DNA from: Acorus gramineus
Lineage: Eukaryota > Streptophyta > Magnoliopsida > Acorales > Acoraceae
NCBI GenBank assembly: GCA_030737835.1
Contig: CM060847.1
Coordinates: 10,678,704 to 10,742,703, forward strand
DNA: 64,000 nt
Reading direction: 5' to 3'
A program made the translations under genes and the position numbers. Positions 23,865-35,776 of the stretch are shown here, piece by piece. The notes under the pieces are model-generated. The model was not told the origin of the DNA, searched no databases, and saw only the letters and a list, made by a program, of their open reading frames with translations. Numbering within the stretch: position 1 is the stretch's first letter; every line of letters begins with the position of its first letter.

Positions 23865-26800
23865 TTAATCCTCCTCCATGGGAACCTCCGGGAAATCCCA
23901 TCTGTCTTCCTCGATTGTTTTATTGATCACAGTTATGGGAGATGGTAAGGAATGTCAAGGAAACAATAGTGTATTATTCTAAATAACAGGTGATATAGGT
24001 TTAAACATATGAGCTGATAGGTCAATATGATGCTGCAAGTCTATATGATTTAAAGTTATATATATGAATGAAAAAGTTAAGTAATAATCTTATAAAGTCA
24101 TTTGACGCCATTAAAACAAACCTCACAAGGAATCATTTGGTACTTCCATGGGTAGATATGGAAAATATCTGGGGTTAATAAATATCAGTTCAAAGTATTA
24201 TGGAAAGGATATACATCGACATAAGGTCATCCTCCTTTTCTCCCCGATTGCGGCTATTCTTAAGCTCCCTTCGAATTTCAGGGGTCACCTATGGAGAGAG
24301 AAATAGAACAGAGACTTCTTTATCAGCTACATTGGCGAAATGCAAGTTGGTATTATGTAATTGGAACTTCACATCATAAAATAAGGAATAGTAGTCAATC
24401 CAACCATCCATATATGAAATTTTAAAAATTTGATGCAATTCTCACCAAACATAAATGTTGATGAAGTAAAAAAACTGACATAAAAAAATATATAAAGCCA
24501 CCCCAATTAATTTAAGCATGGATCTTATGAGGGAACAAGAAAAACAAAAAGGCAAAAGAAAGTACAATTCTCCATTTCGGAAGGTGATTACGCATAGGTT
24601 AGTGGAATGGTTACACTGGGAAAAATAATCCATGTCAAGCACAATTGGCACGTACCACCTCACACCTTAGAGAAAATGGGATGTTAGTTGATATTGAACA
24701 GTTTAAAGTTCAATCTAATGTCATATAACTTCAACAAAAAAAAAAAAACTACAAAAGATGTAAAGGCAAAAGCAGGAGCAGGATACAGAGAGGTAACGTG
24801 AATATATTGGAAAGTTCTTAGCCCACTTTATAAATGAATGGATTTCACTAGATGGTATGCTCTTTGTAGAATGCATGAAATTTACAGTCAGAGAAAAGTC
24901 TATAAAATGATTCATTAAGCAGTTATTCTGTAAAATGCAGAACTAAGCTTTCATACCAGATGATGCTTTTGATGTTGAATTAGATTATCCAGATTGTCTT
25001 TGTCTTCCTTTGTTAGTTCATTTTTATACCTGCCAACAGATGAGGATGTAGTTGAAGGAAACTGAAAGATGATAACATATTTGATGTGCCAAAAAAATGA
25101 AACACATGAATACGAAAGTCTATCATAAAACGAAACAACTGCTACCAGCATCAATAACTTGCATACCAGAAAAACATCAATGACGTAATATGTTAAATAA
25201 GAAAACTGAAAAGTACAATTGTAGAAATCAAACAGTAATTAAATGGCATAATCAATCAGTAATAACCACATCCATGTATCCTATATGCAACCAAGCGAAG
25301 ACTACAGCCAGAAGCATGGAGAACAAGTACAAGATGACCCAACGTGGATGGAAAATACAAACCCTATAAACCACTTTTGAAGGGCCGATAATTGCTGATT
25401 GCTTGGAGTAATATGCAAAGCACAGAGATTGATACAATAGTTGGTGACAAGTTCAAACTAAACCCATTTGCAGACTAAAACTTTAATGATGGGGGTGCCA
25501 CCAAAAGGCCCAGGAAAAAATTTCCAACAAATAATAGATTTTATTGAAAGTTCAATCACAAGAGATGCCATGATTTTATAGGATCATCCCACAACACCAT
25601 CAAAGATTTCCTCAAGTAGCATCTTATGAATTTTGAGCTATGAAAAAATAACTACAAATTGGACTCCCATTTTTATTGTGTGCCCTCCAACTTACTTGTC
25701 GATAACCTTTACATTCTGTTCACTTCTATGCCACGCACCCCCTTTAAATTGCCAACTCCATTGCTACAAGAACAAGCAGTTGATTCTAATTAAAACAGAA
25801 TAGCCTTCAATGAAGTAACCAAGCACAACTTTCATTTTTTAAAGTGAGCACATTTTATAAGCTTGATGGCATAATCAGATGATCGCAAATCAAAGAGGAC
25901 GACTAATGTACCAAAAAGGCCCACAAATAGACTGAAAATTCAATCCAAAAGAGATAAGATATAAAATTTGAAATACTTATCCAAAAAAGATATTGACGGT
26001 TAAATAAACTCATAAACTTTTACCTTTGCACGAAAGAAAGAAGGGACAGATGCCATATAACTGGCATCATCCTTGTATCCTCAAGAAATCTCATAAAATG
26101 AGCCATGACAGCATCCAACACTCGGTAAGGCAATGCATATTTTTTATCCAAGAATAATTTAATAAAATAGCTGCAAAAAACCAGCAGAAAATTAAGCAGC
26201 TGACTGAAAACTATAAGGAAAATTAAGCGTACATCAAGTGGAAAGTGCATTTAAACATATTAATCACTGATTGCAATTTTTCTCCTCCATGATTTCTAGT
26301 GAAATGATAGGCATATCTTTTGAATGGCAGATTTGAAGATACGCAGTACAAGACAAACTTTAGCATAGAGGTAAAAAAAACACAAAGAAAAGCAGACAAT
26401 CTATTGTTTTATAGAATTGCTTGGCAGATCTGGTGACCTTCTTCACGACATTCAAGATGGATATGGTCATAGTTGAGCGGACATGCAGACATGATGCACC
26501 ATAAAAAGTGTCAAGGGAGCCAGGTACTTGTTCATGTGTGCACTTGTACACGTGTGTCCATTGTGGTTTTCTTAGTGGTGGAAAACAACAACAAAAAAAA
26601 AGACAGGACAACTGGGGGTGGATACTTGAGAAGATGGGCGGAGGTTTGTTTGATGACACCTAAGGGAAAGATAAGTCAAGACCTACGTGGAGGCAGGACA
26701 ATGATTCAACTTTTATGAGTGCTACCATAAAACACAAATTTTGGTGATTATGTGTGATCAAATCAGTCAATCAGGATAATAGAGAAGTCAAATTGTTTGC

Positions 26801-29659
26801 TACCCTTTAGTTGAGATGGATTCAGGTGGAGGCAGATTTGAAAACCTTGCTCCAACGCTTTAAATGGCCATTCCAACTCATAACAGACCAGGAGGATACA
26901 CTGTGAGCATTCAAAGTTGATGGTGCTCTGGATTTTGGAAGAGGAAGACCCATAGACAGAGGATGCTGAACATATTGATAGAAACACTGGACCTCTCAAG
27001 TCATGAGAAGTATATGATTACTCTTGGTAAAAGGTCGGACAAAAAAGACATTGACAGAAGAGCTAGAAAGGGGAATTCATCCAGGAGCTAGTTGACTTCT
27101 CTTTTGGATGGGTCTTTCCTATGCCATGTAAAGTTGAAGTGTGAGTTACTTTGATATAGACTCAATCACTCATCAAAATATGGCACCTTCTAGATTGAAA
27201 ATGCAGCATTTTATCTTGAATCTGAATAACTAATTCAGGAGACCATGCATGCATGGATAAGGACATTTGGCAAGCATTTATCAATTGCGTGAGGGAAGAA
27301 ATTTGTGGTCGAACATGGAGAAACAACCAACATGCAAAGATATGGAGATGACATTTGTTGATGAATCAACCATCTGGGGAACATGTCCATTATATTACAC
27401 GGTCAAAACATGTAAATCCATAATATTTAAAAATTCATGAAGCTTCATACTTTCCACTTATTTTTATGGTGTGCAAACTATTTCAAGGCAAAATTATTTG
27501 ATAATCTTTGAGGTGCACTGTTATGCAGGAAGAACCTTATTTATAGTGATCGATCACAATGATATCAAGGTATTTGTCATGACCTAATATGTATACCTGG
27601 TTGTGCCACAATATTCCAGCTCTGCAATCTTCATTAGTGCAGCACTGTCAGCCAGTTTAGCAACATGAGTTAGACACCCACGCAGTAGATTGATATATAA
27701 CAAGCATTAAAAAGAAACATCGAATCAAATGATGCAATCTAGAAGATACACACTACAACCCTTGATGATTATGTTCATAAGCATGGAGGATGCCATACAC
27801 ATTACCTTGAGTGAAGGAAAGGAATGGAGACTTTTTGAATCACACTACCAACTATTACAGCCTCTCTGAGACTGCAAGTACCTGACTGCACAGCAAATAA
27901 TAAAAACTCTCCTTCATGCATGTCATCAATACTTAAAAGACAGGCATCCACTACAAAACAGTCTCCATTTTCTAAATCCAGTATCAACAAATAATAGAGC
28001 TGGATCTCTGAGTTAAATAACATCCCAGTAAATGCCAAAACATGGAGACCTGGTGAGAGCCCAACAATAAAACAAAAGGAAATAATAAAAAACCCGCAAA
28101 TCGGAATTGTTGTTGGGCTTTGAATGAATACCTGACATAGAGGTATCAAGATTCCCTTAAAGAAGGCAGCTGGCTTGTAAAGAGCCTTTTTAAGCGACTG
28201 ATACAATGCGAAATGCAATCTCTTGTTCTTCTGGATGTCTTCTCTAACGCGTGGAAGCAAAACAAGGCTGTAAAACCGTTGGGCCTTTTTCGCACACAAA
28301 TTCGAAGAGAAAATCTTTGTTGCCTGAAACATTGCATTAGCAGACCACTTCTCCGGCTCTGTCAAGTACAGCACATCCTCCCACGGCTGCATCGAGGGAA
28401 TGTGCTTGAATGGCTTGGGGATTTTACCCACTGTGTACCGGCTAAGCAGCTTACCAACCCTACACCCAATATATACATTATATTTTAGAACAAGCACATA
28501 AATACAATTCAAAAAAAAAGGATGCCGCAGAGAATAATCACCTACCCCCTATACAAGTCTATGACGGCACTGTCCAATTTCGGAAGGGGTCTTGCTTCTG
28601 TTTCCAATAAAAAGGAATACAACATGTCAAATACAACGAAGAAATTTATCTAAAAGAAAGCATTCCATCTTAAGTGAACATCTTTTTTTTTCCTTGGGTC
28701 GGACTCATGGCTCAATGATTGACAAGAAAACTAGCAACCATGAGGCCTTGGGCTCAAGTTCCACTGCTTACCTATCAAAGAATCATCTTTTATTTTTTTC
28801 AATTTGATCAGGGAAGTCACAACTCTCATTCAAAAAAAGCAAACATCATCTTGATATCAAATTCAAGTGATTGATTGACAAAATATCGCTACAAATCTAT
28901 TCAACATATAATTCTTTACTCAATCAAAACCACATTCACCATTTTCAAAAAAAAAAAAAAAGAATCAAAACCACATTCTAAATATAAGAATTAGTTCACA
29001 GGTAAGAAAACGTGACCTGATCCAACCTCCGCATCTTTTTCTTTAATTCTCTGTATGATGAGGTCCGCCAATGTCTGTTGCGGTGCCCCGTCCTTCGACA
29101 TGAATGCCGCCAGAACCCTCTCATCTTCCTCATCAATCTCTTGCTATCCGGAAACAAAAAGCAAATGCTTTAAACATATCCAACGTGAATAAATTAGGAA
29201 TTTTGAAGAAACACGGATTCAAGGAGATCGGGCTTACATTTCCACCATCGTATTGACTCAATGTCTCGGAGAACCCATCGAACCCATCTACATCGTCGTC
29301 GTCGTCATCCTCAGGACCATCTAGAGTCCCAGGCGGGACAGCGACGAAAAGCGTCTCGTTCTCCGCCTCTTGCTGTATCTCCTTCTGCTGATTCAGGGCT
29401 TCTTTGATGATCTTCGAGCTGAGGTTAGAATTGATCATCTGCGAAGGGAGGGTAGCAGAAGAAAAATCAAAGTGATGCGTATAGCAGGCAAAGAATAGGA
29501 GATGAGAAGCGGTGGGAGAAGAATCAAGGGTCGTGCTTTCTCTTCTCTTTGATGTTGTTTCGGCTGCCGAGTACGCTTTCTGGAGACGATCAGATCCTCC
29601 TCATCGAGGGCCTGTCTCTTCTGCTGCGGCTCCTGCTCGCTCTTCCTCTTCTTCGCCAT
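23865..29659 (-). CDS. ENP1: Bystin / ENP1, 40S ribosome biogenesis factor
   Basis: Eleven exons join to 444 aa: 29659-29537, 29438-29238, 29143-29017, 28597-28546, 28459-28132, 27885-27806, 27644-27597, 26170-26024, 25029-24957, 24288-24213, 23944-23865. Bystin/Enp1 binds pre-40S particles and is needed for 18S rRNA processing and small-subunit export. The N-terminus is basic ([16 protein letters not shown]), then acidic ([13 protein letters not shown]). The conserved domain includes [67 protein letters not shown] and [14 protein letters not shown], ending [11 protein letters not shown]. Length and motifs match plant bystins throughout. Intron 1 has a GC donor and the last intron is U12-type AT-AC; both junctions are fixed by protein conservation. 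Confidence 0.95.
23945..24212 (-). other. U12-type AT-AC intron of bystin
   Basis: After codon ATG plus T, the intron starts ATATCCTTTCC, a perfect U12 AT-AC donor. It ends TTTCCTTGACATTCCTTAC, with a branch site TTCCTTGAC (consensus TTCCTTAAC) about 10 bases from the terminal AC. Splicing joins ...DDLMSM to [16 protein letters not shown]. No GT-AG pair restores this frame, because a TGA lies just upstream and no AG occurs between it and the conserved SPITVINK codons. Confidence 0.9.
28686..28800 (+). mobile_element. Possible SINE fragment in a bystin intron
   Basis: A-box-like ATGGCTCAATGATTGACA and B-box-like GGGCTCAAGTTCC are spaced about 30-35 bases apart, as in tRNA-derived plant SINEs. 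The end is T-rich. Target duplications are not convincing. Confidence 0.35.
29439..29536 (-). other. GC-AG intron 1 of bystin
   Basis: No GT dinucleotide occurs on the coding strand between the conserved HQREEK codons and the downstream ATG. The only junction that preserves the family alignment is GAGAAA|GCACGA ... CCCTTCGCAG|ATG, a 98-bp phase-0 GC-AG intron with a strong pyrimidine tract. The donor matches consensus poorly, so an assembly error is possible. Confidence 0.65.
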
Positions 29660-29699
29660 TGCTAGGGCTTCGAAAGCACGAACGATGGTGAGAACGAAC

Positions 29700-31348
29700 G
29701 AAGAGAAAGCCTAATGAGCAAAAGACGGGTTTATGTTATGGACCGGCTATTTCCACCCCCTCTTTTTACTACACACACCCCTGTCTTTATAGACCCTACC
29801 CATAAAAGTTGAGTGCTTTAAACACCCCCAAATAAATGGATCTTACAAAAGATCCATTTATGCAAGAGGAGGAGGAGAAGAAGAAAGAAGGCTAGAATAG
29901 AGAGCGGGGCTGGCCCGGGTGGGGAAGAATATATGAAAAGAATTTATCGAAGCATATATCTCGTTAATGTAAGTATATGATTCGATGATTTTCTAATTAA
30001 GCACATTGGGGCTGAAAAAAAATGTGTGTAATAGGACTCAAAAAATTATTTGAACCCACCTAGGTGCCCGATTTCACGCGGGTCGCCTGGACAAGGAGAT
30101 TTTGCCCTTAGCGGTGCAGGGAGGCCCCGCATACTAGGCGGCCAACTAGTCCCTGCCTAAAGCTATTTTTTAGAACATTGAGTATTCTATTGTAAATGCT
30201 CTGAATACTCCTCTCTTTTTTACCACCTTATTTTTGTCCACAGTAAATCTTTAACATACATGTATCCTATTTATTAGCAATATTTTGACAATATTTATTG
30301 GAAAAATTAATTCCGATTGAGGAACCCTGAATTATTTTGAGGTCCTTGAAACATCTGAATTTATTTTTGTATCCCCAAACCTAGTTGTATACTATTTCTA
30401 AGTCATTCTATCTTAAAGACCATTAAGTCCACAATTATATTTTTCATTTTTAACCTTCCTTCTCCACCGTCTTTGTACACTATTAAAAATGTAAAGACAC
30501 GGTAAAAGATAACTCTCATTAAATAGAAGGACTTAGAAATAATGCCCCAACTAATTTTTTTTATGTTTTTTTTTTATTGTGTTTACTCATTAGAGTTAAT
30601 TATCGATATCACAATTCATATGGGCATCTTAGAAGTGATCCTCCATCCACCTATATAATATGAAAAACATAGTGTATACTGCACCATTTCAGTGTAATAA
30701 AATTAAAAAAATAATTATTTAAAAAACATACATTATCTCAGTATATACTTCGCTTTATGTAATTGTATGTATTGAGCATTGTGGACTGGGGCTTACCAAT
30801 TGAGCTTATCATTTTCCTACTAATGTACTCTAATATTATTTTGTTTGAAATACAGTTTCAATTCATAAAGTACTGTAATAAAGTAGTACTCTGGTGAAAG
30901 AAAAAAACTTGCACACGCTCTTCAAATTTTACTATTCAGTGCTTATTTTATAATTACTATTTAAACGTTGAATTTGTATGCTTTTTGTACTTTGTGTGTC
31001 CGCTCTGCTCTCTCTCTGGGTTAGTATCCTAATAATGGCCAAATATTTTATTATGATAATTTATAGTATATAGTTTGATGATATACGGTTTAGGTCATAA
31101 AATTTGCAATACTTTTCAATAACTGATAAATGAACAACTTTAATCGGTATAGATAGTTGGGGATACTAGAACATTTGTATTTGTACTGATGAAGCGCTCT
31201 TTGTAACACATTTAAGTAACGAAGCACGGTAGCAATATCAATTTTCCTTCAAAAAAAAAAATGTGGGATTTTGAGTACATAGAAGAGGAGAATTTGAAAC
31301 CCAGAACCAACAATTAATATTAACTACATTCAGTATCCTCTTAATTCA
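29700..31348. other. Spacer between bystin and copy E
   Basis: The first 100 bases hold the bystin promoter/5' UTR. A GC-richer patch at 30055-30160 contains CACCTAGGTGCCCGATTTCA and related phrases, like decayed transposon ends. The remainder is AT-rich with no gene seen. Confidence 0.5.
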
Positions 31349-31882
31349 TCACACCAGACCATTCCTAATGAGCCTATTGAGTGCACATCCAATACAAGTA
31401 TACCTTCCCTCGCAGTTAAATGGGCTCCATGTATATTCTCCGACCTCTGAATCGACCTTCGAGTCGACATTTTCTGAGTTATCTCCATCGTCTGAGTCGT
31501 CATCTCTATCGTCTGTCACCATCACCCATTCAGTCTCGGACTTAGAGTCCTCTTCCTTTGACTCAGAGTCGTCTTCCTCCAATTCTTTCTTCTCCACCTC
31601 AGTGTCATCGAACATATTCACACTATATTTTTGTACCACATAATATTCCCAAAAGCGGAACTCATCTTCATTTGAGTCTACATCTGACTCATAGTCTGAG
31701 TCGATATCTGGATCGTACTCTGAGTCGCCATCGGACAAATTTGCGACGTAGTTTTGTTTCACATGGTGCATCCAAAGATTAAGCCTTCGTACCATCAATT
31801 GGTCCTTCTCCACGTCTGTCTCTAGATCACCGAATTCAATCTGATATTCGCTTGCTTGAGCATATGGAGAAGCAATCCTCAT
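31349..31882 (-). CDS. Copy E: diverged acidic family member with an internal repeat
   Basis: A single open coding exon of 177 aa. Its leader and promoter side (32550-33160) resemble those of copies A-D, including TTTGGATGAAATGGGATTT near 32663. An AG acceptor at 31910 is followed by SPHCCEISM, which aligns loosely with the MDHCNCGKM start of copy D; the ancestral ATG appears lost and the first Met is now MRIASPYAQ. Two modules alike in layout follow each other: LNLWMHHVKQNYVANLSDGD then FRFWEYYVVQKYSVNMFDDT, each followed by an acidic run. The tail is Cys-containing (YTCIGCALNRLIRNGLV). No targeting signal is visible. Function unknown; separated from the array by bystin, so an old duplicate. 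Confidence 0.55.
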   Translation of the reverse strand: MRIASPYAQASEYQIEFGDLETDVEKDQLMVRRLNLWMHHVKQNYVANLSDGDSEYDPDIDSDYESDVDSNEDEFRFWEYYVVQKYSVNMFDDTEVEKKELEEDDSESKEEDSKSETEWVMVTDDRDDDSDDGDNSENVDSKVDSEVGEYTWSPFNCEGRYTCIGCALNRLIRNGLV

Positions 31883-32941
31883 GCTGATCTCGCAACAATG
31901 GGGCTCCTAAAAACATCTTTTCTGGTAGTATCACACTTGAAAATTAACACACTAGAGAAAAAAAAAAAAAAGTATAATTAATTGTATGTTTAAAGTCTAG
32001 ATTTATTTATAATAGAGATTCTATTATAGCGCTTCTAACATAATATTACAGATAATAATTGGAGTCTACTGAGTTTGTTATGGCCATGTATTTGTTATGA
32101 TTGAAGTATATATGTTTTTTCGAACTAGATATTTTTTAGGGTCAACATATATTTGTTAATGATAGAGCTGAGATGACTTTGATGTTTTTAGAGTAAGTTT
32201 TTTGGGGTTAAGATATATTTATTAGGAGTAATGATATGTTTGTTAGGATAATACATGTCTGTTAAGGGTTGTGATATGTTTTGTTAGGATAAAAAAAAAT
32301 TATGTGGACTCATAGGTCACTAGTAATCAACTTTTGTAAATCAAATTTCTAACCATTCAGAAGTACATATTTAAATAATAAAAAAATGTATCAAGAGTTA
32401 AAAAGTTTCTAAATATTTTGAAGATCAATTTATGTGATTCTAATTCTACTAATGTCACGTGAAAGAATGGTAAATTAATCATCATTTCCATTATTAAAGG
32501 CACAATACAATACATAACAAAAAACTACTTAATTTCCTTGACACAGGTCCTACATGTATATAACCACAATTTATATATATATATATTTTGAAAATAGCCG
32601 AAAATTGGGAGCAAATCCAATGAAAAAACAAACAAACCATTGCATTTCTATGTTTTTTATATTTTGGATGAAATGGGATTTGAAATTTTTTTCCCCTTAT
32701 TTATTGTTTTACAAATATATTCATCAAAACACCTGTAATTAAAATTGATTATTAATAAAATAAAAATATAATTCCACTTTACCCTAAATCAAAATCAATG
32801 TTGCATTTCTCATTTGCTCTTGATTCAAAGAATCAAAATCGATAATAAAATAAAGAACAAAAATAAAAACAAACTTACTTATCAAATTTGTTATCAAGCA
32901 AAAAAAAAAAAAAAACACTAAATGCTTGTGTTTCTTACCTC

Positions 32942-32998
32942 AATTTCGTGTTGAAGAAGAATTCTCTCTCTCCCTCAAATTGTACCAACCACTTCACC
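32942..32998 (-). other. Noncoding leader exon 2 of copy E
   Basis: Acceptor AATCTCAG and donor GAG|GTAAGA bound GTGAAGTGGTTGGTACAATT and a GAGAGA tract on the minus strand. It stands where the other copies have their second leader exon. Confidence 0.5.
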
Positions 32999-33103
32999 TG
33001 AGATTAAAAAATCCAATAAAACTATAAGAATGAAAACCTATATATTCATTGAAAAACAAAACACCTAAATAAAATATGCAAGGGTTTTTTTTTCCCTTTC
33101 TTA

Positions 33104-33160
33104 CCTTTGTTTTCTTTGTATCCGTGTTTAATTTTTTTGGAGGTGGGCTTACTTATATAG
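33104..33160 (-). promoter_or_regulatory. Promoter and first leader exon of copy E
   Basis: Minus-strand CCTATATAAGTAAGCCC (TATA box at 33160-33152) is followed by GGATACAAAGAAAACAAAG and a GTAAGA donor. This is the layout of copies A-D. Confidence 0.6.
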
Positions 33161-33199
33161 GGTATGTGACACAACCGATTTCAGATATTAATTATTATC

Positions 33200-35770
33200 C
33201 TATAACAACTATAGTATAATAACTGTTTCTAACTATTACGACTAACCGTTCATGCAATATTTGATTATTAGATATTAGTTATTTTCAGACTGATGTTCCG
33301 GAAACTAATCGAGTCAATATTAGTTAACAATTTCGTTTCAAATTTCCGATGAGTAAATTTAAAAATTTGATTATACATTTATATGATTATCAAATAAATT
33401 GAAAGATTTGATACAGGGAAAAAACCATATAACCCCCTGCAAACAATTTGAAAAAAAAAAGACTAAATGCTTCTGCTTGCACTCAAATGTGGTTTCATAG
33501 ATAACATCATGGTGTCTCCATGAATGAAATGGTCAATAACACATGTACATGCAAAATGAAAACACAGATCTACCTCTCTGATCTCCTCCCCTCCCGTCAT
33601 CAAATGCATTTATCTGTTTTATATATTATTATTTTTTTTTTGATGCATTGTTCCTCTTTGTTTTTTGGTTATATTAAACATTGATATGGTTAAATGGAAG
33701 AGGTGGATGTGATTTTGGGTAATAGACAGATTTAAATCAGAACTTAAACTTCAACCGCACCCAAATCAGTGGTCGCAAAAAAAAAAAAAATCCTTGAAAT
33801 AAAGAATCAGGCCGATCAATTTTTTTGCCCAGCCATGAATGGCTATATAAACACATACACAGAAACACCATGATCATCATTGTCTCTAAATGATGTTAGG
33901 ATCACTGGCCAAGAAAGAAAGTAAAAGAACACAGTGGAAAGGGCAACCCTCAAACCAACATGCCCCTCTGTTTTTTCCCCCAAATCATCATCACCCATAA
34001 ATAAATTGCTGCAAAAAAACTGATTGCCCAAAACAAAATGACTGTCGGGAAGAAGAAGAAGAAGAATGGATCATTTTGTATTTTTTGTGTAAAGTAGGGG
34101 GTTATATGAATATGTGAAATCAGAAAGTGGATCATTTTGGATTCATGGCATAAATCATGGTGTTATATGAATAATTTACATAGCTTCCAATAACAAATGT
34201 ATTTTTATCGTAAATTTAGGTCCTTTTGAATTTATTAAACAAATCAGAGGGTTATATGAATATATAAATTAACAGCAGACGGAATATTTTCAGAATATTC
34301 TTTTTTTTTTTTAACGGAAAGTTAATCACGGGACTAAATGCTTAACCATGTCAACTTTGAGGTGGTTATATGGATATTTAAAGAAATGAGGGTTTTTTTT
34401 TAATATATGCTAACTTTCAGGGGGTTATATGCATTTAACCCTTCTCAAAATTCCTACATGTGTTCCACCTCATCAAAACAATTTTATTTTTATTTTTTCT
34501 GTTTGGATAAAAACAAAATGGATAAAATAAAATGTTACACAGTAATAGAAGAAATACATTCAATCAATTGCTTTTAGTTTTAATGAATGTCTTCATAGAG
34601 AAAGCACAAAGAGATATAGATAAACAGGGAGAGAGAGAGAGAGAGAGCAGAGAGAGGAGATTAAGCAAAGAAAGAACTGAAGAAGAATTGAACAGGTTAT
34701 CTGTTATGGCTAACGCATGGAGAAGCTCAGAAGAAAGAAGAAGAACTGGCTGACGAAGAAGACCCCTTTCCGTCTTTTAGAACCGGCTCAAACAGAAGTA
34801 GAAACCCCTTTTTTGTTTTGCAGTTTTTTTTTTTTTTTTAGCAAATGAGACCCAAAAAATCAATACATGTGCGCCCCGGCGCACATGCAGAATCTGGTTG
34901 CATATGCGGGTCTTATCCGCATATTACCCGATTCTGCCTAAGACGGTTCAGTTTGACTGAACCGTTCATGCGACCGTATATGCGACCAAACGGGGCGCCT
35001 TTCTAAACACTGTTTTCAGATATATTCTTCAGTATTCATTTTTACATTTTTATGCAATTGCAAGCAAGAATAAACCTATGCAAACAACATGATACCTTCA
35101 GTCCGTCACATAGTTTTGGTTTCCACCAATATATCAACGGTAGAATTTAAAATCAAAAGAACGATGTAAATGTTCTGGGATCATTTTTTGTCCAAAACAA
35201 AAACATCAAACATGTATCATAAGTATTTGTGTGGGAATTTTTATATAGTAGATAGAACACATTCATTAGGTTTGGTATCACACCTGATTCATGATTTATG
35301 TGTCTATCCAAACTGCAGTTGTGAATGAATATTCATGTCTAATGAACCTGAGTTCCTAAAAAATAACCAGTAATGCTTTAGACTGTAACGATTCCTCACC
35401 ATGAGCTAGGTCGTCCTACCAAAAATAAATAAGTAAAATCCACAAATTACAAACTGAGCTCAAATAAACAGCTGAAGATAATTCAAAGTTCACACCTTAT
35501 GTGGACAGAAAATGTGGTACTTCCGAGTACATTGAAGAAAATTTGAAGACCACAACTATCAAGTATTCACTATTCAACATCATCCAAAACAATCCTCACA
35601 AGTTTACTAATTTGGGCAGGTTTAGACAACAGATTTCATAACTAGATATAATTTCTAATGAACCTTTCCCAAGTACATGCAGTACGACCATTTCTAATCA
35701 TTTCCACATGAAATTCTTACCTTGTCGAACTTCTAAAGGAAAATACCATGACATTCCTTGATCTTTAGGT
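33200..35770. other. Spacer between copy E and CLPP3
   Basis: No gene is supported. There is a (GA)n tract near 34630-34650, repeated GGGTTATATGAATAT phrases at 34090-34440 recalling the spacer at 9100-9250, and a compound palindrome at 34868-35000 listed separately. The last few hundred bases probably include the CLPP3 3' UTR. Confidence 0.5.
34868..35000. repeat. Cluster of GC-rich hairpins, probable nonautonomous element
   Basis: Successive inverted repeats: CATGTGCGCC/GGCGCACATG (10-bp arms, 2-bp loop), ATATGCGG/CCGCATAT (8-bp arms), ACGGTTCAGT/ACTGAACCGT (10-bp arms, 3-bp loop). An outer imperfect pair GGTTGCATATGCGG and CCGTATATGCGACC encloses the inner ones, and GCGCCCCG/CGGGGCGC lies near the two ends. 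Confidence 0.6.
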
Positions 35771-35776
35771 CTCTTC

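Noticed and set aside
24181-24213. Ending bystin by reading on after DDLMSM to the next stop
   Set aside because: It would lose the conserved SPITVINK...PEVPMEED end, which a U12 AT-AC splice restores exactly.
26473-26718. Plus-strand frame of 81 codons in the bystin region
   Set aside because: It lies in a bystin intron, antisense, with no domain and no family support.
33843-34135. Minus-strand hydrophobic frames
   Set aside because: Low-complexity AT-rich DNA with no splice partner or homology I can recognise.
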